NCBI GenBank assembly: GCA_944324795.1
Contig: CALUXR010000017.1
Span: forward strand, 1-39,821
DNA: 39,821 bases
From: an uncultured Acholeplasmatales bacterium
Lineage (GTDB): Bacteria; Bacillota_I; Bacilli_A; Acholeplasmatales; Anaeroplasmataceae
Reading direction: 5' to 3'
Of this stretch, positions 17,362 to 24,670 are shown one piece after another; the stretch's first letter is position 1; the number at the start of each line of letters is the position of its first letter. The notes under the pieces were generated by a model that did not search any database, was not told the origin of the DNA, and worked only from the letters and a program-made list of their open reading frames with translations. The position numbers and the translations under genes were made by a program.

Positions 17362-18861
17362 TTACCTCCTATATTTTGTCCCCAAGCTAGCAAGTCTTAA
17401 AGCTAATTCATCTGACAAATTTTCCTTTAAAATTCGGTAAGACCAGTTATCAGTCGAAACTGTAGAAGGTAGATTCATTCTAGATTTGCCATCTTGACAT
17501 AATAAGTCTTGCATTGGAATTATGCAAGTATCTGCTTTAGATGCATAAGCAAGTTCAATTACACATTCAACTAATTTATGTGGTTCTTCACCTAAATATT
17601 TAACATTTAGAAGTTCGCATTCTTTTTCTAAATCTTTATAGTAAATCTCAAGTTCTTCTTCTTTTAAGTCTAAAATATATTGATACAAAGGCATATTATC
17701 ATGGGTACCTGTATAGACAATATAATTATTAGTGTAATTTGATGGTTTATGTTCATTATCACTATGGCCATCAAAAGCAAACTCAATTATCTTCATGCCA
17801 GGATATCCTACTTGCTTCATTAAGGTTCTAACACCATCATCAATTGTGCCTAGGTCTTCCGCTACAATATTAAGGTCTAATTTATCTTTAAATAAATCAA
17901 ATTTAGGTCCATCTAGCCAACTACCTTTTCTTGCGTTTAAATGTCCATATGGTATAGCATAATATCTATCAAATCCTCTAAAGTGATCTATTCTTAAAAT
18001 ATCATATAGGACAAAAGCTTTTGATATTCTCTCATTCCACCATTTATAACCATTATCTTTCATATATTGCCAATTATAGATTGGATTACCCCATAACTGA
18101 CCATCTTCAGTAAAGGCATCTGGTGGACAACCTGCTACTAAAGTTGGAACTTTATTTTGATCAAGCAAGAACATTTCAGGATGCATCCAAACTTCAACAC
18201 TATCATAAGCAATATAAAGTGGCATATCACCCATTATCTCGATACCATTATCGTTAGCATATTTATGTAATTTGTTCCATTCATCTAAAAATTCATATTG
18301 AGTCCAAACCCAAAATAAGTATTCTTTATAATAATCATTAATAATTCCTTCTTCTAATTCTTTAGAACAATTTTGATATCTTTTATCCCATTTATCCCAA
18401 GATATGTAGTTATGAATCTTCTTAATAGTCATAAAGACTGCAAAATCTTTATATTCTCCTTTAGCTACAAAATCTAAAAAGTCTTTATTGTTACTATCAA
18501 AATTTAAGAAAGCTTTATATAATATTTCTATTTTATTATTAAAAAGTAAGCTATAATCTACTTTATTATCTTCATAACCTAATTTAACATCTTTGTAATC
18601 ACTTAATTTTAATAATCCTTTTTCTCTTAAAATATCAAGGTCTATAAAATAATAATTTAGGGCTGTAGAAGATACAGATTGATAAGGAGAATCACCATAA
18701 TTAGTTGGGACAATCGGCAAAACTTGCCAAATTTTTAATTTAGCTTTTTTTAGCCAATCTACAAAATGATAAGCTTCTTCTCCTAATGTTCCTATTCCAT
18801 ATTTACTAGGTAATGAACTAATATGTAAAAGTAGTCCAGCCTTTCTATCTTTTTCTTTCAT
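17362..18861 (-). CDS. malQ: 4-alpha-glucanotransferase (amylomaltase)
   Basis: GH77 enzyme that transfers maltosyl units between maltodextrins and frees glucose, in the cytosol. Start is ATG 18861 (499 aa) with an AGGGG site 8 bases upstream; the frame to 18894 would overlap the operator. Visible features: LLHISSLPSKYGIG at the N-terminus, MGDMPLYIAYDS, nucleophile Asp292 in LRIDHFRG, acid/base Glu335 in VAEDLGT and Asp388 in GTHDN. First gene of the maltodextrin operon, followed by malP one base later. Control by the divergent LacI-type regulator is suggested by operator-like sites at 18882-18891 and 18925-18938. Confidence 0.97.
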   Translation of the reverse strand: MKEKDRKAGLLLHISSLPSKYGIGTLGEEAYHFVDWLKKAKLKIWQVLPIVPTNYGDSPYQSVSSTALNYYFIDLDILREKGLLKLSDYKDVKLGYEDNKVDYSLLFNNKIEILYKAFLNFDSNNKDFLDFVAKGEYKDFAVFMTIKKIHNYISWDKWDKRYQNCSKELEEGIINDYYKEYLFWVWTQYEFLDEWNKLHKYANDNGIEIMGDMPLYIAYDSVEVWMHPEMFLLDQNKVPTLVAGCPPDAFTEDGQLWGNPIYNWQYMKDNGYKWWNERISKAFVLYDILRIDHFRGFDRYYAIPYGHLNARKGSWLDGPKFDLFKDKLDLNIVAEDLGTIDDGVRTLMKQVGYPGMKIIEFAFDGHSDNEHKPSNYTNNYIVYTGTHDNMPLYQYILDLKEEELEIYYKDLEKECELLNVKYLGEEPHKLVECVIELAYASKADTCIIPMQDLLCQDGKSRMNLPSTVSTDNWSYRILKENLSDELALRLASLGTKYRR

Positions 18862-18881
18862 ATAAATTACCCCTTTTTTAT

Positions 18882-18891
18882 AAAACGTTTT
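18882..18891 (-). promoter_or_regulatory. LacI-family operator just after the malQ transcription start
   Basis: The perfect palindrome AAAACGTTTT has the CG centre and A/T arms typical of LacI/GalR-family operators. It lies between the malQ -10 box (18902-18907) and the start codon, a position where a bound repressor would block transcription. Probable target of the LacI-type protein at 19196-20179 or of CcpA. Confidence 0.55.
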
Positions 18892-18901
18892 CACATGTAT
18901 T

Positions 18902-18929
18902 ATTTTAAACTAATAAAAAAATTTTGCAA
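18902..18929 (-). promoter_or_regulatory. malQ operon promoter
   Basis: On the minus strand, TTGCAA (18924-18929) and TAAAAT (18902-18907) are 16 bases apart. The start site would be just before the operator at 18882-18891. Confidence 0.55.
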
Positions 18930-18938
18930 GCGATTTTA
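18925..18938. promoter_or_regulatory. cre-like site overlapping the malQ -35
   Basis: TGCAAGCGATTTTA agrees at 12 of 14 positions with the CcpA cre consensus TGWAANCGNTNWCA and shares AAGCGATTT with the site upstream of the KDG operon (34368-34381). Overlap with the -35 box would favour repression. Confidence 0.45.
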
Positions 18939-18997
18939 CTCGTTTTCGAAAAATTTCAAAACAACGCATTTATTTTCGAAAAAATTTCGAAAATAAA

Positions 18998-19025
18998 TTG
19001 AAAAAAGCATAAATTAGTATATAAT
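18998..19025 (+). promoter_or_regulatory. promoter of the LacI-type regulator
   Basis: TTGAAA (18998-19003) and TATAAT (19020-19025) with a 16-base spacer, giving a leader of about 165 nt before the ATG at 19196. Confidence 0.65.
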
Positions 19026-19062
19026 AGTAATGGTGATAGCCTGAAAATAAAATGTATTTAAT

Positions 19063-19126
19063 CTAAGCACGAGCATAAAAAGGGCATAAACGTGATCTGC
19101 AGTTTACAATAGCTCCTCGTGCTTAG
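19063..19126 (+). ncRNA. structured 5' leader element of the regulator gene
   Basis: CTAAGCACGAG (19063-19073) pairs perfectly with CTCGTGCTTAG (19116-19126), an 11-bp closing stem. The enclosed 42 nt contain a further possible stem TAAAC/GTTTA (19087-19091 with 19102-19106). No U run follows, and I cannot match it to a riboswitch class I know. A separate hairpin, TGTGTC-TTC-GACACA (19158-19172), lies directly before the ribosome-binding region. It may be a cis-regulatory RNA. Confidence 0.4.
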
Positions 19127-19195
19127 TTTATAACAAAAAATTATTTTCATAGCTACGTGTGTCTTCGACACAGGAGAAAGGAATGTGAGGTTAAT

Positions 19196-20179
19196 ATGAA
19201 AATAAAAGACATTGCCTACGACTTGCATCTATCAGTCTCTACAGTTTCTAAGGCATTAAATGGTGCTTTTGATGTCTCTAATGAAACTAAACAGCTAGTT
19301 CTAGACTATGCTAAAAAGGTTGGTTATAAAGCTAGAGACCAAAGACTAAAGACGACAAAAAAAAGAAGGTTATGTATTATCCACAGTGTCGATAATTTAA
19401 TAAATCCTTCTAGTTTATTTATGGCGCTTAGTGCCGCTTTTTCAAAATATGCTGGGGAAAATAATTTTGAAGTGATTCAAGTAAGTGCTCATCAAATTGG
19501 GGAAAGTTATGATGATTATTTAAAAGATAATCATTTTGATGGGGCCTTTATTTTAGGATTAAATTATGAAAGTCCCTTATTGAATAAAATTAAAGGAACT
19601 AATATACCTACTGTTTTATTTGATAATATAGTTGAAGGTGATAAAATATCTTCAATAAACAATGAAAATTTAAATACAATTTCTAAATTAGTAACTCTAT
19701 TACATAATAAAGGTCATAATAAAATTGGTTTTATTCATGGTGATAGGAGCTCTTTTATATCTAACGAAAGATATGCAGGTTACATTATTGGACTTGAAAT
19801 GAATGGTATATCCTATAATCCAAATTATATTTATTTTGGTTCATATAATGAAGAATCAGGTTATAAAGCCGCATCTTTTTTCAAAAATACTTATGTTTCA
19901 GCTATAGTTTGTTCATCAGACAGTATCGCAATAGGTCTAATTAGAGGACTTAAAGATATTGGGATTAGTTGCCCTGAAGATGTTTCAATCACAGGTTATG
20001 ATGATCTTGAAATAGCTAGTTATTTTACTCCGCCTTTAACTACAGTCCGTCAAGACCTAGATCTAATAGGAAATAGAGCTTTTGACTTGCTTGTCAGTAT
20101 GTTAATGAATAGAACAAATCAAAGAATTGTTATATTTTCAGATATTATAGTTAGAGAGTCTATTAGAAATATTTTATAA
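19196..20179 (+). CDS. LacI-family transcriptional regulator (probable MalR)
   Basis: DNA-binding regulator of 327 residues. I start at ATG 19196 with GTGAGG 5 bases upstream; a GTG at 19157 in the same frame would put the start inside a hairpin. Residues 1-50 form the LacI helix-turn-helix (IKDIAYDLHLSVSTVSKALNG) and hinge. The rest is a periplasmic-binding-protein-like sugar domain, with VIVRESI near the C-terminus as usual. It is divergent from malQ, and CG-centred palindromic operators lie in between, so regulation of the maltodextrin operon by a maltodextrin or similar sugar is likely. The residues contacting DNA (SVSTVSKALN) are the common LacI/GalR type. Whether it represses or activates cannot be told. 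Confidence 0.92.
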   Translation: MKIKDIAYDLHLSVSTVSKALNGAFDVSNETKQLVLDYAKKVGYKARDQRLKTTKKRRLCIIHSVDNLINPSSLFMALSAAFSKYAGENNFEVIQVSAHQIGESYDDYLKDNHFDGAFILGLNYESPLLNKIKGTNIPTVLFDNIVEGDKISSINNENLNTISKLVTLLHNKGHNKIGFIHGDRSSFISNERYAGYIIGLEMNGISYNPNYIYFGSYNEESGYKAASFFKNTYVSAIVCSSDSIAIGLIRGLKDIGISCPEDVSITGYDDLEIASYFTPPLTTVRQDLDLIGNRAFDLLVSMLMNRTNQRIVIFSDIIVRESIRNIL

Positions 20180-20262
20180 AAACTAGTAATAAAGATTTCA
20201 AGACCTATAATAATCAGGATAATACCACCAGCTATAACAGTCTTATTTTTATGTTTTTTGTT
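20171..20262 (-). pseudogene. C-terminal remnant of an MntP-like manganese exporter
   Basis: The frame entered right after a TAG (20263-20265) reads KTVIAGGIILIIIGLEIFI followed by TSFYK, very like the final transmembrane helix and tail of MntP-family Mn efflux pumps. There is no start codon or upstream part of the gene, and the frame then runs into the antisense of the lacI-type gene. I take it as a short decayed leftover. The match is by eye from a hydrophobic segment, so chance similarity remains possible. Confidence 0.35.
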
Positions 20263-20324
20263 CTAATTTTTACTATTTTTTCGGACAAAACTCACAAATT
20301 TTTTTAAAAAAATACGATTAAATC

Positions 20325-20353
20325 TAATTAAACCATAATAATGTTAATGTCAA
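20325..20353 (-). promoter_or_regulatory. orphan promoter facing the mntP-like remnant
   Basis: A consensus TTGACA (20348-20353) is followed after 17 bases by TAATTA (20325-20330) on the minus strand. No intact gene lies downstream in this direction before the antisense of the regulator. Confidence 0.35.
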
Positions 20354-20359
20354 TAGAAA

Positions 20360-20377
20360 AATGTACAATTGTACATT
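20360..20377. promoter_or_regulatory. 18-bp perfect palindrome, BlaI/CopY-like operator
   Basis: AATGTACAATTGTACATT is a perfect palindrome whose core TACAATTGTA fits the TACANNTGTA consensus of the BlaI/MecI/CopY regulator family. It lies 6 bases upstream of the TTGACA of the orphan promoter. No such regulator is encoded in the window. Confidence 0.45.
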
Positions 20378-20526
20378 CTTATTTTAGCGCCAACAATTAT
20401 AATGCTTTTATAAACATATTTAAAATAAATTATTATTTTAATTTAATTAATTTATTTATTCTTAATGTTATTAAAGTAATAAGAAGGAAGTTTTCCTTCC
20501 TTCTTATCTCTTAAAATTGCTACTTG
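20378..20526. other. non-coding stretch with a 12-bp hairpin
   Basis: Only one structure stands out: ATAAGAAGGAAG (20479-20490) pairs perfectly with CTTCCTTCTTAT (20496-20507) around a 5-nt loop. It follows the short ORFs on the minus strand and is a candidate terminator for the rtcB-side transcript, although the U content after the stem is only moderate on either strand. Confidence 0.45.
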
Positions 20527-20613
20527 CTATATATCTTTAAATCTATTTTCATTAAATGTATAATTGACATTTTCACAAAAACCATCTAAATAGATATTTC
20601 CTAACTTTAACAT
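20527..20613 (-). CDS. possible 28-aa peptide
   Basis: A 28-codon frame begins at an ATG with AAGGAG 9 bases upstream, the site being formed by the end of the preceding 57-aa frame. The sequence (MLKLGNIYLDGFCENVNYTF..., ending KDI) has no recognised family. Good signal placement and tandem arrangement are the only support; it may instead be the remnant of a longer gene. Confidence 0.3.
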   Translation of the reverse strand: MLKLGNIYLDGFCENVNYTFNENRFKDI

Positions 20614-20619
20614 TAAAGA

Positions 20620-20793
20620 TTACTCCTTTTTACCATACTCAGATTCCCTAAAAAATTCAAGCTGGTCGTATGTAACAAACCACTCAAACCAACTTCTTAG
20701 AGGACCCGAGTCTAATTCAGCTAATAATTCTTTAAAGTTTAATTTAGTATCATTTAAAATTAAACTTATACACAACCTTGCAATTACATTCAT
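20620..20793 (-). CDS. possible 57-aa hypothetical protein
   Basis: The frame starts at ATG 20793, immediately after the stop of the 79-aa membrane protein gene (20796), and ends GKKE at a TAA that overlaps the ribosome-binding site of the 28-aa frame. It reads MNVIARLCISLILNDTK... with an aromatic-rich centre (SWFEWFVTYDQLEFF). It lacks a clear ribosome-binding site, so it would depend on coupling. The balanced composition suggests real coding rather than random AT-rich sequence. No family recognised. Confidence 0.4.
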   Translation of the reverse strand: MNVIARLCISLILNDTKLNFKELLAELDSGPLRSWFEWFVTYDQLEFFRESEYGKKE

Positions 20794-20795
20794 TA

Positions 20796-21035
20796 TTAAT
20801 TATTAACTTGATCTTTTATTTCATTAAATAGTTCTTCAGCATTTTCAATTAAATCATTAAGTTTATTTTCTTCTTCAGTTTTTTCATCTGCGATTAATCC
20901 GTCTTTATTAAAGTCTTTATTAAAAGTTTTTTCCATAAAATTAGTAATAGGACCAGATAAAAATGTATCATATACAAAACACACTACTACCATAACAATA
21001 ACTGTAATTATTAATTTTAATAAAAATTTAAGCAT
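20796..21035 (-). CDS. small membrane-anchored protein, 79 aa
   Basis: Starts at ATG 21035, which has GGTGG 8 bases upstream; a GTG at 21047 is in frame but sits on that site. One N-terminal transmembrane helix (about residues 3-25, LKFLLKLIITVIVMVVVCFVYD) is followed by a short basic region and an acidic helical tail rich in Glu, Asp and Asn. Hence a single-pass protein with a soluble tail. It lies 103 bases after the nucleotidyltransferase gene, with a 14-bp inverted repeat between, so it may be a separate unit. No known family. Confidence 0.6.
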   Translation of the reverse strand: MLKFLLKLIITVIVMVVVCFVYDTFLSGPITNFMEKTFNKDFNKDGLIADEKTEEENKLNDLIENAEELFNEIKDQVNN

Positions 21036-21065
21036 GTAAATTTCCACCTTTCATTTATTAAATAT

Positions 21066-21104
21066 ATATTAACAATTTATAAATATAATTTAAATTGTTA
21101 ATAT
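21066..21104. repeat. AT-rich 14-bp inverted repeat
   Basis: ATATTAACAATTTA (21066-21079) is mirrored perfectly at 21091-21104 with an 11-base gap. It lies between the nucleotidyltransferase and the 79-aa membrane protein genes and could be a weak terminator or an operator. Confidence 0.5.
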
Positions 21105-21138
21105 TATTATATAATTTTTCAATATTTTATTCAATAAA

Positions 21139-22158
21139 TTAACATTTATTAAAATAATCTTTAAATTTAATTTGATATATTTTAGTAATGATATCATCTA
21201 TTTCTTTAATATTTGCAGATTTAGGTAATTTTGTATTTTTATAAGCTTCTTCTAATTCATATTCTAATTTATTAAGATAATCATAAAATTCATCTTTAAC
21301 TGAACCATCATCATTTCTAAAATAACCATTTCTAATACTTAAAAGAAAATCTTTTTCTTCTCTATAAGTATGTAATGTATTATCTTTTAATATTTCAATG
21401 CCAGATAGATATAATCTTACTAAATGCATCATATGTTTATTTAAATGTTCATCATCTTTCTTTTTATTTCTTGCATTTATTTCATCTTTATAATCATTAA
21501 TAACATTATTTAATTGATCATTCATTTCTTTTAAACTACCAACTTTAAGATGTTTCATACAAATATCAACATAAATGTCATATATTTCATTATCATCTTT
21601 ATCTAGATATATTTTAAAATCATTTTCATTAATATTGTAGCGATTAATAAAGCTCATTGCTGCATTTTTAGCACTTCTAGTTATATGTTTTTTTCTTAAT
21701 ATTTCATCATTTTCACGTCTAGATAAGGCGTTTTCTAATTTATTTAATTGAGCTCTAGCATAACCAGAAAATGTATATTTTGCTTTTTGTGATAAAAATA
21801 AATGTCTATTATCTAATAATATTTTCCCAAGTGGTGAAACATAAATATAATCTTCATCTTTACAAAATAACATTTCAATAATGTTTGGATTACAACTAAT
21901 AGCTAGTTTAATAAATTTATTTAAACTATAGATAACAGTATCGGTTTTATTATCTATAAATTGTTCAAATGTAGTAGTGCCTATTAAATCAGAAAAAGTA
22001 TTTAAAGCTATTCCTCTAATATCTAAATCTGAATTATCATTATTAGTACCATATGCATAACTACCAGATACGCAAAGTAAAATAATATTATCTTTTAAAT
22101 GTTCATTTTTACTTAAAAAATCATATTCTTTAGTTGATAAAATTTCTTTTATATTCAT
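21139..22158 (-). CDS. RNA-repair-associated nucleotidyltransferase (COG3541-like)
   Basis: A DNA polymerase beta-superfamily nucleotidyltransferase of 339 residues. The N-terminal catalytic motif is VSGSYAYGTNNDNSDLDIRG (about 30-49), with GS, the YGT turn and metal-binding Asp44 and Asp46. This form, with a downstream helical domain, is the COG3541 type often found beside RtcB in predicted RNA-repair operons, exactly the arrangement here: it starts 8 bases after rtcB with a good GAGGTTAAG site. The likely role is end healing or nucleotide transfer on broken RNA in the cytosol; the actual substrate is unknown. The C-terminal half is Lys/Glu/Asn-rich and helical. Confidence 0.8.
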   Translation of the reverse strand: MNIKEILSTKEYDFLSKNEHLKDNIILLCVSGSYAYGTNNDNSDLDIRGIALNTFSDLIGTTTFEQFIDNKTDTVIYSLNKFIKLAISCNPNIIEMLFCKDEDYIYVSPLGKILLDNRHLFLSQKAKYTFSGYARAQLNKLENALSRRENDEILRKKHITRSAKNAAMSFINRYNINENDFKIYLDKDDNEIYDIYVDICMKHLKVGSLKEMNDQLNNVINDYKDEINARNKKKDDEHLNKHMMHLVRLYLSGIEILKDNTLHTYREEKDFLLSIRNGYFRNDDGSVKDEFYDYLNKLEYELEEAYKNTKLPKSANIKEIDDIITKIYQIKFKDYFNKC

Positions 22159-22166
22159 CTTAACCT

Positions 22167-23429
22167 CTATTCACACGCTTTAAAATTATAAATTGGTTTA
22201 ATTATTTTTTTAATTTTAACTGTTTCTTTAATATTATTTAATATTACATCTATTGGTTTGTAGGCCATTGGAGCTTCATCGATCGTATCATTGTTACAAG
22301 TTGTTGTATATATACCTTTCATTTCATTTTCAAATTCTTCTAATTTAAGGCTCTCTTTAGCCATTTTTCTTGACATTATTCTACCAGCACCATGAGGGGC
22401 AGAATAATTATAATCAGGATTAGATAAACCTTCACCTATAATTACACCATCACGCATGTTTATAGGTATCAATAAAGGTTCATTTAGATAAGCTCTTATA
22501 GCTCCCTTCCTTATTATTTTATCTTCTAAATCAATATAATTATGAATTGATTGAAAATAAGGTATCTTATAATCATTATAAACAAGTTCATTATCATTAA
22601 TTTTTAAATTAATATTAAAATATTTATCTAAAATATTTTTAGCTAAATAAAGTCTATTATATCTTGCAAAATTTTGACATATTTTAATATCTTCTAAATA
22701 ATTTTCTAAATCAAGACCACTAAGATATGCCATATCGCGATTAATTGTATCTAATTCTTCTTTTTGTCTTTCTCTTAATAATTTTAATTTTTCTTCTATT
22801 TCTTTAAACCTATTTTCTAATTTTAATTTATTTAATAAATCATTATATTCTTTTTGCATTCTTAATTTAATATTTTTATAAGCTGCAATATCTTGATAAA
22901 TATTAGCTACTTGTAAGCCTAAATTTCTTGAACCTGTATGTATTAATAAATAAATATCATCATTATCATCTTTATCAAGTTCAATAAAATGATTCCCTCT
23001 ACCTAAACTTCCTAAGCTATTAACTAACCATTTAATTTTTTCTAATTCATTAAAACAGTTTAAATTAATTAAATAATTATAAACTTTATTATAAGTATCA
23101 TCATCTAAATCATTTATATTTTTACCACTTGGTATTTGATGACATATTTCATCAAATTTATTTAAATTTATTGTTATTTTACCTAGATTTAAACATAAAA
23201 CTCCACAACCTATATCAACCCCTACAACATTTGGTATAACTTTATCAGTTAAAGTTATAGTAGTACCGATGACACAACTAGCACCAGCATGACAATCAGC
23301 CATAATCCTTATTTTACTATTTAAAGACATTTCATTGTCTAAAATATCTTTAATTTGACTTATAGTTATCTCATCTATTATATCACTATAAATTATAGCT
23401 TTATTATATTTTCCTTCTACTTCTAACAT
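22167..23429 (-). CDS. rtcB: RtcB-family RNA ligase
   Basis: Joins RNA 2',3'-cyclic phosphate or 3'-phosphate ends to 5'-OH ends using GTP and Mn2+. I start at ATG 23429 (420 aa); the ATG at 23447 is only 5 bases past a -10 box. Signatures (numbering from this start): HAGASCVIG, VDIGCG with Asp72 and Cys75, GRGNHF with His147, HTGSR with His164, His296 in SIHNY, and PHGAGR with His346, the expected guanylylated histidine. Compared with classic RtcB there is a helical Lys/Glu-rich insert around residues 185-230, and IPINMRDGVIIGEG replaces the usual Gly-Ser-Met region, suggesting a divergent subgroup. It forms an operon with the nucleotidyltransferase and is probably for tRNA or rRNA repair. 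Confidence 0.92.
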   Translation of the reverse strand: MLEVEGKYNKAIIYSDIIDEITISQIKDILDNEMSLNSKIRIMADCHAGASCVIGTTITLTDKVIPNVVGVDIGCGVLCLNLGKITINLNKFDEICHQIPSGKNINDLDDDTYNKVYNYLINLNCFNELEKIKWLVNSLGSLGRGNHFIELDKDDNDDIYLLIHTGSRNLGLQVANIYQDIAAYKNIKLRMQKEYNDLLNKLKLENRFKEIEEKLKLLRERQKEELDTINRDMAYLSGLDLENYLEDIKICQNFARYNRLYLAKNILDKYFNINLKINDNELVYNDYKIPYFQSIHNYIDLEDKIIRKGAIRAYLNEPLLIPINMRDGVIIGEGLSNPDYNYSAPHGAGRIMSRKMAKESLKLEEFENEMKGIYTTTCNNDTIDEAPMAYKPIDVILNNIKETVKIKKIIKPIYNFKACE

Positions 23430-23451
23430 ATTTTCACATCCATTCATAATT

Positions 23452-23460
23452 ATTATACCA
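23452..23460 (-). promoter_or_regulatory. extended -10 promoter of rtcB
   Basis: TGGTATAAT on the minus strand is an extended -10 element (TGnTATAAT). The -35 region is poor (TTTTAA), as is usual for extended -10 promoters. Its position supports the rtcB start at 23429. Confidence 0.5.
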
Positions 23461-23481
23461 TGTTAGTTTACATATTAAAAG

Positions 23482-23511
23482 AAAAAAAGAATTTCTTTTA
23501 TTAAGAAATCC
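23482..23511 (-). terminator. terminator of the pot operon
   Basis: On the minus strand GGATTTCTT (23503-23511) pairs with AAGAAATTC (23489-23497) with one mismatch, followed by seven T. It lies just after the potD stop at 23519. Confidence 0.8.
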
Positions 23512-23518
23512 TTTTATT

Positions 23519-24670
23519 TTAAACTTTAGCATTATTATATATATTAGTTAATTTATTTAAATATTCTCTAGAAACATTAGCTAGAACTGTTCCTTTATAA
23601 CCTTTATTTGGCAATATTGGATAATATTTCTTAACGGCATAAGCAAAATTTGTAAGCCAAATATCATCAGAATTAGTTGGATCACTTTTGTAGTTTGTAA
23701 TCATATCATATGTCTCTTGAATAGGTGTACAATAGCCAACTACATTAGCATTTAAATATGCATTATTAGGTTCTAATAAGAAATCAATAAATTTATAAGC
23801 TAAATCAGTATGGCGTGCTTTTTTAGGAATAACTAAATTATCCATAAATGCTATAGTATTATCAGGAATTAAAATATCAAAATTAAGACTTGCTACATCG
23901 GTTGAATCTTCAAGAACTGTATATAACATATCTAAGAAATCGCCAGTCCACATAAATGCTAAATCAAGATTGCCGGCTGAAACACTCTTTTTTAATGTGT
24001 CAGTGCCCCACATATCAAAATAAGTATTTTCTAAAGTGTTTTTGAAAACTTCAAGATTGTTATCACTTTCTAAATTTATATCTAAATTATTATAAAACAT
24101 CGATGCTGTATAAGCGTAACGTGGTGTTTCATACATTCCAATTTGCGTATTTTCTGGCAATATTGAACGATCAAATAGTAAAGACCATGGACTTTTATCT
24201 TGATATTCATCTATAACATTTAATAAATCAGGATTACTTTTATTATACATAATACCCCAAGTACCCCAAAAATAGGGAACAAAATAACTAGTTATCCCTG
24301 GATTTCTTTTTTCTAAATCATCTAAAATTCCTTGGACACCTGGTAAGAATTTATCATAATCATAATTATTAAGTTTAGATAAATCAATTTCTTGAAGTAA
24401 ATCAGCTTCTTTCATCTTCTCTACCATATAATCACTTGGTACAACAATATCATAAACGGTAGTTCCAGATTTTAATTTTGAATAAAATAATTCATTAGAA
24501 TCAGCAAGTGACATAACAACATCACAATTATAAGCTTCTTCAAATTTAGCTACTACTTCATCATTTATATATTCGCCCCAATTTAAAACAAGCAATCTCT
24601 CTCTACTGCTACAAGAAGAAATAATAAGTGTTATAAACATAAGGAATAAGATACTAAAACTTTTTTTCAT
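23519..24670 (-). CDS. potD: spermidine/putrescine-binding lipoprotein
   Basis: Extracellular binding protein of a polyamine ABC importer. Start is ATG 24670 with GGGGAG upstream, inside the end of potC (17-base overlap). The signal peptide ends in lipobox ISSC (Cys20). The mature protein begins LLVLNWGEYINDEVVAKFEEAYNCDV, the hallmark opening of PotD/PotF proteins, and contains VPSDYMVEKM and a late DNLVIPKKARHTDLAYKFIDFLLEP stretch. About 384 residues, slightly longer than E. coli PotD. Last gene of potABCD. Spermidine versus putrescine preference cannot be told. Confidence 0.93.
   Translation of the reverse strand: MKKSFSILFLMFITLIISSCSSRERLLVLNWGEYINDEVVAKFEEAYNCDVVMSLADSNELFYSKLKSGTTVYDIVVPSDYMVEKMKEADLLQEIDLSKLNNYDYDKFLPGVQGILDDLEKRNPGITSYFVPYFWGTWGIMYNKSNPDLLNVIDEYQDKSPWSLLFDRSILPENTQIGMYETPRYAYTASMFYNNLDINLESDNNLEVFKNTLENTYFDMWGTDTLKKSVSAGNLDLAFMWTGDFLDMLYTVLEDSTDVASLNFDILIPDNTIAFMDNLVIPKKARHTDLAYKFIDFLLEPNNAYLNANVVGYCTPIQETYDMITNYKSDPTNSDDIWLTNFAYAVKKYYPILPNKGYKGTVLANVSREYLNKLTNIYNNAKV

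Noticed and set aside
19063-19126. Purine or c-di-GMP riboswitch before the regulator
   Set aside because: None of the conserved loop or junction sequences of these classes is visible.
20527-20793. Prophage tail-chaperone remnant
   Set aside because: The aromatic-rich 57-aa frame faintly recalls tail assembly proteins, but no phage gene lies nearby and the similarity is too weak.
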